Shown piece by piece: positions 51,355 to 59,585 of a DNA stretch of 64,000 nucleotides. Under the pieces are notes generated by a model. That model saw nothing but the letters and a program-made list of their open reading frames with translations. It was not told the DNA's origin and ran no database searches. The first letter of the stretch is position 1, and the number at the start of each line of letters is the position of its first letter. The position numbers and the translations under genes are program-made. This DNA is from Burkholderiaceae bacterium 26 (GTDB taxonomy: Bacteria; Pseudomonadota; Gammaproteobacteria; Burkholderiales; Burkholderiaceae): the NCBI GenBank assembly GCA_000955795.1, contig JYOB01000017.1, positions 1 through 64,000 of the forward strand, given 5' to 3'.

Positions 51355-52437
51355 TCAAACGTCCTGTGCCCAGCGCTCGACCAATTCTGCCGGAATCGCC
51401 TGAAACACCTCCGAGAAGGGCTTGCCAACAAGGGATTCCGCCTGTCGAAGCAGCACCGAAACCGGGCTGCTCGGCTCATGCACTTCAAACCACGTGCGAG
51501 CGAGACGGATTTGCGTCAGCGCCGTATGACGGTTAGTCGGCATGGCGTCGGTGAGTTCTGCGCAAGCAGGTGGCGCTTCAGCGTGTACAGCATGTAACGC
51601 TCTAGTAGCCAGTGCCAATGGCAACGCTGCTGCAACCGATGGGGGATTCGCTTGAGGCATGTTCGCTGCTGTTGTGGGTGCTACCAGTTCAGGGTGGCCG
51701 ATCAGCTGCAGCAGCCGGACCAAGGGCTTCAGATCGGGCGTGTGATCGGGCAGGGCAGCTTCGCTCCAGCGGAGGATGGCGTGTGCCAGCACGCAGGCTT
51801 CGTCCATCGCCGATATCTGGGGTAGCCCCTGCTCGCGCAACGCTTTCAGTTGCAGCCGTACCGATTCCGGCGCCAGTGCATCCGCCGGACGCGGAACACC
51901 GAAAGCGCGCTCAATGTCGCGCACCTGTAAGCGCATGGCGTTACTGCCCAACGTGATCTCGCGCACATCGGCAAGCAAGCCTTGCGGATCGGCCAACACA
52001 GCCAGTGCGTTTTCACGCAGGTCCGGGTCTTCTTCCCCATCAATCTCAAGCTGAGGATGAATCTGCTCCGGAAAGGCCGTCAGCAGCGCATACAGCAGCG
52101 CTAGCCCATCGCGCAGCCCCTCGGCCTCGTCCAGCCGTGTGCGACACCGCAGAAAAAGCGTCAGCAACCGGATGTCCTTGGTCCGCAACAGAAGACGCTG
52201 GCAATCGCGTTCCAGTTCAGGCCAATTCAGTGCCTCGGTCGGCGCCACAAAGTCTCCGTACTGGGGCGCCTCGCGCGGGGTGGTACGGGCTTGCAGCACC
52301 ACAAACTCCGTGTCGTATTCAAGGTCCGGACCACATGGCTGATCCTCACTGATCGGCAACGCCAACTCGGCAAACCGGATCGTGGCTTCGGATGCAGGCT
52401 TGGAAGCCTTAGCCGTCAAAATCTTATTGAGCAACAT
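51355..52437 (-). CDS. tssA: Type VI secretion protein TssA (ImpA family)
   Basis: TssA proteins cap or coordinate T6SS baseplate and sheath assembly. The 360-residue protein has the ImpA N-terminal domain with DQPCGPDLEYDTEFVVL, followed by the helical LLRTKDIRLLTLFLRCRTRLDEAEGLRDGL segment (shown in part), and ends with a predicted C-terminal domain (ALTQIRLARTWFEVHEPSSPVSVLLRQAESLVGKPF, read in parts). Start at 52437 (MLLNKILTAK); it overlaps the end of tssG by 14 bases. It is the last gene of a minus-strand pair with a truncated tssG. No sheath, tube or membrane-complex genes beyond tssL lie in the window. Confidence 0.88.
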   Translation of the reverse strand: MLLNKILTAKASKPASEATIRFAELALPISEDQPCGPDLEYDTEFVVLQARTTPREAPQYGDFVAPTEALNWPELERDCQRLLLRTKDIRLLTLFLRCRTRLDEAEGLRDGLALLYALLTAFPEQIHPQLEIDGEEDPDLRENALAVLADPQGLLADVREITLGSNAMRLQVRDIERAFGVPRPADALAPESVRLQLKALREQGLPQISAMDEACVLAHAILRWSEAALPDHTPDLKPLVRLLQLIGHPELVAPTTAANMPQANPPSVAAALPLALATRALHAVHAEAPPACAELTDAMPTNRHTALTQIRLARTWFEVHEPSSPVSVLLRQAESLVGKPFSEVFQAIPAELVERWAQDV

Positions 52438-53362
52438 AGTGTTCAGGTTGGAAAACCATGCCCGTAATGGCGCGGCTCGTATCGGGCTGCCCAAGCCAAG
52501 TCGACCATCCCAGCCGCTCATCTGCGCCTAGCACGGCCGGCGGGGCAGATTGTGGATGCACTTGCAGCTCGACTTCCCACTCATACTCAAAGCCCACAAA
52601 GCTGCGCACCCACTCCACCAGCACGGGCAGATCGCGTCCCTTGGGAGTGAAGTTCAAATACTGTTGCAGGTTGAGTGGCCCGATAATGAGCCGAAACGTG
52701 TGCTGGCGATCGGGCACAGCCTCGCCGAGCAAGGCGCCTTGCCCCATCACGCTGGCTGCTCCCGGGCGGCCGAGGTGGCTGCACTCGGCAGCATCCAGTG
52801 CAATCCAATGCAGCACAAACTCCTGCAGCTGCACCGGCACCCCAAAGAAATGCGATAGCGCCGCCACGATGCCGTCCGGGCTACGCGACTCCCGCACATG
52901 GTGGGCACTGGCTGCCAGGCGCGCGTGCTGTGGCAGCGCACTGCGAGCAATCTCGTCAGCGTCCGCTCCCGCCAGCCAGCCGATGTAGCGCGAAAACACC
53001 TCCTCGTCAGGCCGGTCCAACCCAGTTGCCGCTTGTGAGCTAGCCCAAGCCTGATAGAACTGCGTCAGCGCACGGTGGTGGAAGATGTCGAGAAACGCAG
53101 CGGAGGTGTTGTCATGGTGCTTCGCAGTCCGCTCTCGAACGATTTCCGTCAGGTGGATCGGCAGCGCGCCATTGGGCCCCAGCATGCCCAGGCCGAACAA
53201 CTGGATATGCAAGCCATCGGCGCGCTGCTCCACTTTCGCAATCTCGCGCGGCGCAAAGGTGAGCGAAGCCACTTGCCCGATGCGGAAGGGTTCCGCCTGC
53301 GGGCGGGGTGCGCGACCGACAGGTGCCGACACTCTTTGACCGGTTGCGGGACGATGCACCAC
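52424..53362 (-). CDS. tssG: Type VI baseplate protein TssG, N-terminally truncated
   Basis: TssG is a wedge subunit of the T6SS baseplate, working with TssE, TssF and TssK. The open frame of 312 residues matches TssG from about residue 13 (VGRAPRPQAEPFRIGQ) through GLGMLGPNGALPIHLTEIVRER, FLDIFHHRALTQFYQAW and the C-terminal region. Normal TssG proteins have some 30-40 more N-terminal residues carrying a helical LLRRLE-type segment; here they are missing and the first dozen residues are antisense to tssE. The gene therefore appears broken at its 5' end by a rearrangement near 53320. Whether it is expressed is doubtful. Confidence 0.75.
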   Translation of the reverse strand: MVHRPATGQRVSAPVGRAPRPQAEPFRIGQVASLTFAPREIAKVEQRADGLHIQLFGLGMLGPNGALPIHLTEIVRERTAKHHDNTSAAFLDIFHHRALTQFYQAWASSQAATGLDRPDEEVFSRYIGWLAGADADEIARSALPQHARLAASAHHVRESRSPDGIVAALSHFFGVPVQLQEFVLHWIALDAAECSHLGRPGAASVMGQGALLGEAVPDRQHTFRLIIGPLNLQQYLNFTPKGRDLPVLVEWVRSFVGFEYEWEVELQVHPQSAPPAVLGADERLGWSTWLGQPDTSRAITGMVFQPEHYVAQ

Positions 53363-53796
53363 AGCGGCAAACGGAAGCCGCTAACGAATACACGGTCACG
53401 CGCACGCAGATGCGCGAGATCCTCCAACGCGATCTGACTTACTTGCTGAACACGACCAATCGCGAAGACGAGATCGATCGGACACGCTACCCAGAAGCAG
53501 CGAGTTCCACCATCAACTATGGGGTAGTCGCACGGAAGCCGGCCGAGGCTGGATGCCATTGCGGGCATGGTCAATGCGTACTACACCACGCTGGTGGTCG
53601 CCAACAATGCGTTGGAGATCCTCGCAATGGGGTTGCGGTTGGCATCCAGCTACGCATACGCGTGATCGCGCCCAAGGATTGGCCGCAATCGCTTATCAGA
53701 AAGATCGGGTTCGGTTGCCTGTGGCAGGTGGATAGCGCCGATGCTGCCTACGTGAATGGCGAAGTCGATCTGATACGCCTGACTTCTGAGCTTTAG
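53308..53796 (+). pseudogene. tssE: Type VI baseplate protein TssE (gp25-like), damaged
   Basis: The first 70 or so residues are clear TssE: RQVPTLFDRLRDDAP, LQRDLTYLLNTT and YPEAASSTINYGV. The last part is consistent with TssE too (LRIRVIAP...GCLWQ...YVNGEVDL). Between them the reading frame gives cysteine- and histidine-rich sequence unlike TssE. A different frame over 53528-53665 reads more naturally (LDAIAGMVNAYY...ALEILAMGLRLA). This pattern suggests two compensating small indels, so the product is probably not functional although the frame stays open. It starts with GTG at 53308 and overlaps tssG head to head by 55 bases. Confidence 0.65.
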
Positions 53797-53800
53797 AGAG

Positions 53801-55063
53801 ATGTCCAAGAATCCAATGGGACCACATGGCCCCGCCAAGAATCACCTTCTCAGATTGGCCCAGCCATTGTTTTGGCTGCTCGACGAGCTATCACCTGAGT
53901 TGGAGTCCGCCGCCAGACTCGACGCACTCAAATCAGAAACACGCACGCGGCTTGAGGCCTTCAAGCAGGCCAGCCAAGCTGCGGCGCTCAGGGTTGACGC
54001 CATTGAGGCCGTGCACTACTGCTTTTGTGCAGCCTTGGATCAAGCGGGTAGCCGCGTCCGCGGGCGAGCCAACGGCTTACGGGGTGCCTGGCTGCAACAT
54101 GGCCTGCTAGCCCAGTTCTATGGCGAACGGAACTATGGCGAGCGTTGCCGTGGCTGGCTTGCCAAGCTGCAGGAGACGCCCAATGCCAGTGAAAACGCGT
54201 TGGAAGTGATCGGCCAATTGATGGAGCGCGGGTTGCGGGATGAGCGCGGCATGCCGTTGCCCAAAGCTTGGCCCGTTCACGGTCATACGCAAGTGGCCAC
54301 CATAACTCCGGTCGCAGCATGGCAACGCCCGCATGTGGCCGTCGCCAACGCATACGCCGAGCATCAACGCATCCATGTCGCGGTGGGTCATTCCACCGCC
54401 GAAGCCCAGGCGCCGGAAGTGATGATCACCGTCGGCATGCCGACCCCAGAGGCGCCGCCCGCTCAAGAAGAACCACCGCGCCGTAGTTGGCGACTGATCG
54501 TGACGGCGATGGTGGTGGCCGCGCTCGTGCTTGGTCTTGCCTTTGTTGCGTACCGCCAGCACCTCGACAACCAGGCGCTGGCAAGCCGAGTGGAATCACT
54601 TTCAGCACAAGTCACGAAGCAGCAAGCCTCGCTGGAGGATCGCATTGCCCACGCGTTGGCGTCCGAAAACGGTGCCAACCAATTTGGCTTGAGCACGGAA
54701 GGCGATCGCATCTACATCGTCTTTAGCAGCGACCTGGGATTCGCTGCCGGCCGCGCAGACCTGACCCCGACACTTGCACACCAGCTTGAGCGGCTTGCAA
54801 CGGTGCTGGCCGATTCGGGCGGCAAGATGACGATCGTGGGACATACCGACGATTCACCCGGTGCTCGTGGCCGCACGGAAACCAATCTGGCGCTATCAGC
54901 CACCCGCGCCATGGCGGTAGGACGCAATCTACAAGCACACGGTGTTGCGGAGAGCCGCATGTCCACCATGGGCCGTGGGGCAAAGGAGCCTGTTGGCGAC
55001 AACCGGACCGCAGCGGGCAGGGCATTGAATCGACGCGTAGAGATCGTGCTGGACCGAACGTAA
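53801..55063 (+). CDS. tssL: Type VI protein TssL (DotU-like) with C-terminal OmpA domain
   Basis: TssL joins TssM in the inner-membrane part of the T6SS; versions with an OmpA domain also bind peptidoglycan. The 420-residue protein has a DotU-like N-terminus (LLRLAQPLFWLLDEL, VHYCFCAALDQAG, LLAQFYGERNYGERCRGWLAKLQETPNASENALEVI read in parts). The second half of the DotU domain (LCLALGFEGRYR-type) is absent or very divergent. A membrane helix at about 230-251 and an OmpA/MotB domain (about 300-420, IVGHTDDSPGARGRTETNLALS in parts) follow. It starts 4 bases after the tssE frame. Confidence 0.8.
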   Translation: MSKNPMGPHGPAKNHLLRLAQPLFWLLDELSPELESAARLDALKSETRTRLEAFKQASQAAALRVDAIEAVHYCFCAALDQAGSRVRGRANGLRGAWLQHGLLAQFYGERNYGERCRGWLAKLQETPNASENALEVIGQLMERGLRDERGMPLPKAWPVHGHTQVATITPVAAWQRPHVAVANAYAEHQRIHVAVGHSTAEAQAPEVMITVGMPTPEAPPAQEEPPRRSWRLIVTAMVVAALVLGLAFVAYRQHLDNQALASRVESLSAQVTKQQASLEDRIAHALASENGANQFGLSTEGDRIYIVFSSDLGFAAGRADLTPTLAHQLERLATVLADSGGKMTIVGHTDDSPGARGRTETNLALSATRAMAVGRNLQAHGVAESRMSTMGRGAKEPVGDNRTAAGRALNRRVEIVLDRT

Positions 55064-55147
55064 GGACGTGCGCCTTGCCAGCGTGTTCCGCCCTACATGT
55101 ATTGATCTATTACACGACGCCGCAGTTGCGGCTCAGGAGACCAGAGC

Positions 55148-55741
55148 ATGAAACGCAGAATCGCCGTTGTGGGTGACGCATTGGAGCGGGGAGGGCACAT
55201 CTTGCCCTATGGCGGGCGGAGCAGCGGCTTTGGTGATGCACGGCACCAAGTAGCCCTGATTGGCGGCGAGGCCTACTGCGAAGCCTGCAAGAGCATCGGT
55301 GTGATTGCCAAAGCCGGAGGTCCTCGGCGTATCCGGTTCATGGGCGAAACCGCATTAGACAAGGATATTGTGCTTTGCAAGTGCGCCACGCCGCCGATCA
55401 TCATGGCTCAACTGGCGGGCAACGCGTGGGGTGATGACATGGTGGAATCAATGAGTGTGGTGCCGAGCCCAACGACATCAAGCGCGCAGCAAGATGCCAG
55501 CACCGATAGTGGTACCGATGCGTTGTCATACTTGAATGGTGCCTTTGATGAGCAGCTTCACCTGCTCAGCCCTCAAGGCATTCCGCTTGCCAACATGGCC
55601 TACCGGGTGACGTTGGGGGATGAAAGTGTGTACTCGGGAGTCACGGATGCGCAGGGGCGAACTCGGCGGATACGAACCTCCCAAAGAATGAGAGTGCTCC
55701 GCATTGAGCTGCATCCGGATGGCTTGGATCAGGAGGCTTGA
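55148..55741 (+). CDS. PAAR-like protein, possible T6SS spike tip or effector carrier
   Basis: A 197-residue protein. The N-terminal half has a PAAR-like pattern (VVGDALERGGHILPYGG, HQVALIGGEAYCEACK, RRIRFMGETALDKDIVLCKCATPP); PAAR proteins tip the VgrG spike and carry effectors. The C-terminal part (about 125-195: FDEQLHLLSPQGIPLANMAYRVTL, SGVTDAQGRT) is like the transthyretin-like tail on VgrG/PAAR proteins that docks effectors. It starts 84 bases after tssL, with CAGGAG upstream, and is followed closely by the STM2901-like gene. No vgrG or hcp is seen nearby. Confidence 0.78.
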   Translation: MKRRIAVVGDALERGGHILPYGGRSSGFGDARHQVALIGGEAYCEACKSIGVIAKAGGPRRIRFMGETALDKDIVLCKCATPPIIMAQLAGNAWGDDMVESMSVVPSPTTSSAQQDASTDSGTDALSYLNGAFDEQLHLLSPQGIPLANMAYRVTLGDESVYSGVTDAQGRTRRIRTSQRMRVLRIELHPDGLDQEA

Positions 55742-55742
55742 C

Positions 55743-56282
55743 GTGAGGGCCTACGAGGAGAATCCACCCCGGGTATGGACATATAACGTTGACAGTGGGC
55801 TGTACACCACTGCTGAAAATTTGGGCACCTCTGTCGCAACGGTGGTGGTTGAGAACGTCAATCTTTACAACTACAAGGATCTTGAGGGCATTACCCGAGA
55901 AGAGCTGTTTACATGGATCTTGGTTGATAAAATTCTTGAACAGTTCACGGGCGTTGATATTGCAGCAGCTGCTGCAATTGTGGCTGGCGGAAACTACATA
56001 CCAACAAGAGCAAAATTTTCCGGTGCTACCAAAGGAACATCGCCAGCTTCCCTGGTGTCGAGAAAATTATTGAACAAGCAGATGCCATTTAGAGCGCCAA
56101 CGATTACAGGAACATCATTACGGACGTTGAGAATACGGTACACCCAGCACCTTGGAGCGTGGGTTGGTCGAGCCGTTCCGGTTGTGGGCTGGGTTGTTAT
56201 GGCGTATGACGTCGGGGAAATTTTAAGAAAGACACTTGTAACATATAATTCGATGGCGCATAAGGGGGATAGGTTGTGGTGA
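55743..56282 (+). CDS. STM2901-like protein next to the PAAR gene
   Basis: A 179-residue protein starting with GTG at 55743, with GGAGG at 55732-55736. It resembles, as far as I can judge from memory, the STM2901 family encoded next to PAAR and DUF1493 genes in enterobacteria and Burkholderiales. Features are NLYNYKDLEGITREELFTWI, the alanine-rich GVDIAAAAAIVAGG, PTRAKFSGATKGTSPAS, and a C-terminal hydrophobic segment VGRAVPVVGWVVMAYDVG that may insert into a membrane. Codon use is AT-richer than its neighbours. A role as a small toxin or effector partner is inferred from context; no catalytic motif is visible. Confidence 0.6.
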   Translation: MRAYEENPPRVWTYNVDSGLYTTAENLGTSVATVVVENVNLYNYKDLEGITREELFTWILVDKILEQFTGVDIAAAAAIVAGGNYIPTRAKFSGATKGTSPASLVSRKLLNKQMPFRAPTITGTSLRTLRIRYTQHLGAWVGRAVPVVGWVVMAYDVGEILRKTLVTYNSMAHKGDRLW

Positions 56283-56680
56283 ATAATTTGATTTGGGAGA
56301 GGTTGGCCTCGGTGGCAAGGGGGCATACTGGGGTAAGCATATTTGGATCAAAAAAAATGGATGTATCTCGTCTCACTGATGTTGTAAATGACATGGGGTT
56401 GGAGGGGGAGTTGGCGACTGATTTTATGGAGGCTATTGAGTCGGAATTTGAGGGCTTTAGTTTTAATGACAGTAGGGGGGATTTTTATTTTCCGAATTAT
56501 TTTGAGCCTGGGCTTGGTTGGGTTGGGAAATTAATTGCGTTTTTTTTTAACAGGAGACTAATAGAGTTGGATAGGGTGGGGAAATTTCCTATCACTCTCG
56601 GCATGTTAGAGGATGCGATATCTAGGGGGTATTGGGAGACGGCGAGGTATAAAGATTGGCCCAAAGCACCTCATGCATGA
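56276..56680 (+). CDS. DUF1493 family protein (acyl-carrier-like fold), AT-rich
   Basis: A 134-residue protein with GTG start; the next codon, GTG at 56279, is an equal choice and overlaps the previous stop (GTGA). AAGGGGG lies upstream. It matches DUF1493: an N-terminal helix region, SKKMDVSRLTDVVNDMGLEG, EAIESEFEGFSFNDS, YFPNYF, and the C-terminal FPITLGMLEDAISRGYWE. The family has an acyl carrier protein-like look, and commonly follows STM2901-like genes. It is visibly the most AT-rich gene in the window, a sign of recent transfer. A possible immunity or accessory role is inferred from order only. Confidence 0.65.
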   Translation: MVNNLIWERLASVARGHTGVSIFGSKKMDVSRLTDVVNDMGLEGELATDFMEAIESEFEGFSFNDSRGDFYFPNYFEPGLGWVGKLIAFFFNRRLIELDRVGKFPITLGMLEDAISRGYWETARYKDWPKAPHA

Positions 56681-56755
56681 CTGCGATGGCTTGCCCCGAA
56701 GGGGGACTCGAACTTTAGATGACAAAGCCACTGTGTGATCTGCTTCTCGATCTGA

Positions 56756-57037
56756 CCGAAAGGTGAAGTCTATGTAGTACCGGTCGCAGGTCGATTTACC
56801 GCTAACGAAGGTGGCGCGCTAAGACGGGCCTCAGTTGCGGGGGCCGGTATCGTCCTGCAGCCGGAGGACGCCCTAGCCAATGAGCTTGCCAGCGGCCGTC
56901 TTGTCCAGGTATTGCCGGCATGGTCATACAGGTCCACCCCGGTACACCTTGTCTATACGCCAGACCGTCGGCCAACGGCGAAACTGCGCAGCGCAATCGA
57001 TTTTGTCGTTGCGCGCTTTGGCGTCGATGCTCCGTGA
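56756..57037 (+). pseudogene. C-terminal fragment of a LysR-family regulator
   Basis: From about 56762 to the TGA at 57035, one frame encodes a typical LysR substrate-binding C-terminus: VPVAGRFTANEGGALRRASV, GAGIVLQPEDALANEL, SGRLVQVLPAWSYRSTPVHLVY (read in parts), TAKLRSAIDFVVARFG. An in-frame TGA stands just upstream (56753-56755), and neither the DNA-binding domain nor the first part of the sensor domain exists nearby. It is a decayed remnant at the right edge of the accessory region. Confidence 0.78.
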
Positions 57038-57096
57038 GTGGCCGCTTCGCTGATCTGAATCAGTTGATCTGACGCTGTCGCTTGGGCTGGTCTCAC

Positions 57097-58125
57097 TCAA
57101 GGCTCAACATGGTTTGCCGCCCGCGCCAACATGTTTTCGATCTGCTGGTCCTTCTCTTCCCAGAGCTGGGCGAGCCAGCGGTGGAAATCGCTACGGAAGG
57201 CGGCGTCGGTGCTGTAGTCGTGCGTGCAGAAATCCGGTGGGATCGGCAGCTCGCGGATATGCACCATCACCCGACCGGCCCGGCCGCTGGCCAGTTGCCA
57301 GAAGCTCGGTGTGCCGTCTGGGTAGGCAATGCTGATATCGAGCAGCGACTGGAACCGCCCACCCATGGCATTGAGCGTCAAGGCCAGCGCGCCGGCCTTT
57401 GGCTTGAGCAGATGGCGATAGGGCGACGATTGCGTCTGGTGCTTTGCGGGGGTGTATCGCGTGCCTTCGGCAAAGTTCATGACGCTGGTCGGCACATGGG
57501 CGAACTTGGCGCAAGCGCGACGTGTGGTTTCGCGGTCTTGATTGCGCAGTTTGGGGTGTTTGCGCAGCGCCGCTTTGGAGTGCCGACGCATGAACGGGAA
57601 ATCCAGCGCCCACCAGGCCAGACCGATGACCGGCACGTAGATCAACTGCTGCTTGAGGAAGAATTTCAGCAGCGGTATGCGCCGGTTCAACACCCGCTGC
57701 AGCACAAAGATGTCCACCCATGACCGATGGTTGCAGTTGACCAGGTACCAGCCCGCGTAGCGCAGGTTGTCGGCACCTTCAACGCTCCACGGCTCGCGTT
57801 GCAGCACGCCGATCCAGGCGTTGTTGCAACCGATCCAGCACGTGGCGACCCAGTTGAGTATGGGATCGATCCGGCGGCGGACTGCCGCTGCCGGCACCAG
57901 CAGCTTGAACGCCGAGAGCGTGAACAGCGGCACGCTCCAGAACAGTGTGTTCAGGGCCAGCAGGATTGAGCTAAGCGTGCCCAGTACAAAGGCAGGCAGG
58001 ACGCGAATCAAGGCTCCTCCAATGAGCGCCGCCGGGTGGCCCCGGCAGGCAAAAATCGTGATTTTGACGATACGCGAGCGTAGCGCGGATCGGCCGCCCA
58101 GACCATGCGCTGCGTCAGGATTCAT
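57097..58125 (-). CDS. 1-acyl-glycerol-phosphate-type acyltransferase (YihG-like, PlsC family)
   Basis: A 342-residue membrane-bound acyltransferase of phospholipid metabolism. Two N-terminal hydrophobic segments (about 35-80, LPAFVLGTLSSILLALNTLFW and VPLFTLSAFKLLVPA in parts) precede the catalytic NHRSWVD (His-X4-Asp) and the substrate-binding FAEGTR. These match the YihG/YihE-type branch, which adds an acyl chain to lysophosphatidic acid or remodels lipids. The first 30 or so residues look unlike the family, and a start nearer 58040 is possible. It lies alone between the accessory region and a porin gene. Confidence 0.9.
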   Translation of the reverse strand: MNPDAAHGLGGRSALRSRIVKITIFACRGHPAALIGGALIRVLPAFVLGTLSSILLALNTLFWSVPLFTLSAFKLLVPAAAVRRRIDPILNWVATCWIGCNNAWIGVLQREPWSVEGADNLRYAGWYLVNCNHRSWVDIFVLQRVLNRRIPLLKFFLKQQLIYVPVIGLAWWALDFPFMRRHSKAALRKHPKLRNQDRETTRRACAKFAHVPTSVMNFAEGTRYTPAKHQTQSSPYRHLLKPKAGALALTLNAMGGRFQSLLDISIAYPDGTPSFWQLASGRAGRVMVHIRELPIPPDFCTHDYSTDAAFRSDFHRWLAQLWEEKDQQIENMLARAANHVEP

Positions 58126-58143
58126 GCTTCGTATCTGAGGGCG

Positions 58144-58177
58144 AAAAAAAACCCTTGGTGTTGGCCAAGGGTTTTTC
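58144..58177 (-). terminator. Terminator of the porin gene
   Basis: Arms AAAAACCCTTGG (58147-58158) and CCAAGGGTTTTT (58165-58176). On the minus strand the stem is followed by eight T. It lies 17 bases after the porin stop. Confidence 0.88.
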
Positions 58178-58192
58178 CTGCTCAGGTACGGC

Positions 58193-59323
58193 TCAGAACG
58201 AATGCTTCAGCCCCACACCTGCCAGCACCGTCTTCGCGCCCGGCGCAGTGCCGCCCGCAACGATGGAAGTTTTGAGGCTTTCCAGCGGATCGGCCGTGCC
58301 CACCGCGCCCGCATTGACGTACACGAGCTGCGCATACAGCGTGGTGCGTTTGGAAAATGCGTAGTCGTTGCTCAGCACGATCGACTTGGTGGAGCTGTCG
58401 TGCGCGCTGCTTTCGTACTTGCTGTAATAGCCGGCCAGCGTGGCGGTATTGGCGGGGCTCCACTTGTAGTCGAGCCCGGCGCCGATCGATTTGACGTCCG
58501 ATACGCGTTGGCCACTCGGCGCGTTGTTGGTCACGCCAATGTAGTTCACCCGGCCCGTGAAGGCACCGAATGGCACGGCCACACCTGCGCTCCACAAGCG
58601 GCTGAGGGTCTCGCCCGTGCCGCTGTCCGCCGTTGACTGATAGCCGAGGCCGACTGTGACCGGGCCCGTGTACGTGGCACCCAGCGAGAGTTCATTGCCG
58701 CGCTTGAAGCTGCCGGCGGTCTCGCCAAATGAGTACGCAACGCCTAGCCACACGGGGCCGAAGTTGTTGGAGTACTGCAGTGCATTGCCAATGAACACGC
58801 CGACGTCGTTGCCCGGGTTGGTGCCGGCGCCCATTGCGTTGCCCGGTGCGGGCAGTTGGTTGTAGGCCCAGCCGTACAGATTCGAGAACTGCTCCTTGAA
58901 GCCGCGCGCTTCCGTGCCGATCGTGCCGATGAGCGCCGGGCTGTACTGGCGCCCCAGCGTGATCGCGCCCCAGTTGCCGCTCAGGCCGACGTTCGCCTGC
59001 CGGCGGAACAGCTCGGAGCTGAAGCCGGGGCCGGTGGTGAGCGTGCCGGTGTCGCTGCTGAAATGCCCTTCGAGGTTGAAGTTGGCCTTCAGGCCGCTGC
59101 CCAGGTCTTCTGATCCCTTGAGGCCCCAGATGCTTGGGCTGATACCGCCCGAATGCATTTCCGTGATGCTGCCGCCGGCTGCGCTGCGGTTTTGATACTG
59201 GAGTCCGGCATCGACTGTGCCGTAGATCGTGACCGACGATTGTGCGATGGCGCCGCTCGCTGCACAGCCGAGGGCGGCTGCAAGGGCGGTCAGGACGCAG
59301 GGTCGAAGGCGTGTGTTCTGCAT
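58193..59323 (-). CDS. Outer-membrane porin (OmpC-like, betaproteobacterial general porin)
   Basis: A 376-residue precursor of a trimeric 16-strand porin for passive uptake of small solutes. It has a signal peptide (VLTALAAALGCAASGAIAQ, cleaved near residue 27), the mature start SSVTIYGTVDAGLQY, and the last strand GVGLKHSF ending in Phe, as needed for outer-membrane insertion. Conserved interior strands include WGLKGSEDLGSGLKANFNLEG and GNWGAITLGRQ. GGAGAC precedes the ATG at 59323; an in-frame ATG at 59377 is less likely. It ends in a strong terminator. Confidence 0.95.
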   Translation of the reverse strand: MQNTRLRPCVLTALAAALGCAASGAIAQSSVTIYGTVDAGLQYQNRSAAGGSITEMHSGGISPSIWGLKGSEDLGSGLKANFNLEGHFSSDTGTLTTGPGFSSELFRRQANVGLSGNWGAITLGRQYSPALIGTIGTEARGFKEQFSNLYGWAYNQLPAPGNAMGAGTNPGNDVGVFIGNALQYSNNFGPVWLGVAYSFGETAGSFKRGNELSLGATYTGPVTVGLGYQSTADSGTGETLSRLWSAGVAVPFGAFTGRVNYIGVTNNAPSGQRVSDVKSIGAGLDYKWSPANTATLAGYYSKYESSAHDSSTKSIVLSNDYAFSKRTTLYAQLVYVNAGAVGTADPLESLKTSIVAGGTAPGAKTVLAGVGLKHSF

Positions 59324-59585
59324 GTTGTCTCCGTATTGTCGTTGTGTGATGCGTCCATTGAATTGGCTCGGACGCATGCGGTGTTGGCGCTAAACACGCG
59401 GGGCGCGCGCTCAACGTCGGCGGGACTTTGCAATATGCGTACCACGACGTTCGTCGCGCATTGCACGGAGTTGCAGTCCGTTGCTTAACGTTTGCGGATG
59501 CCTGCGGCTGTGCGTGTGATGTGGCGTGGCGGGACAGTTGATGCAACACATGTCCGCTCTCTGTTGCGCAGTGGAGCAGCCGCGG

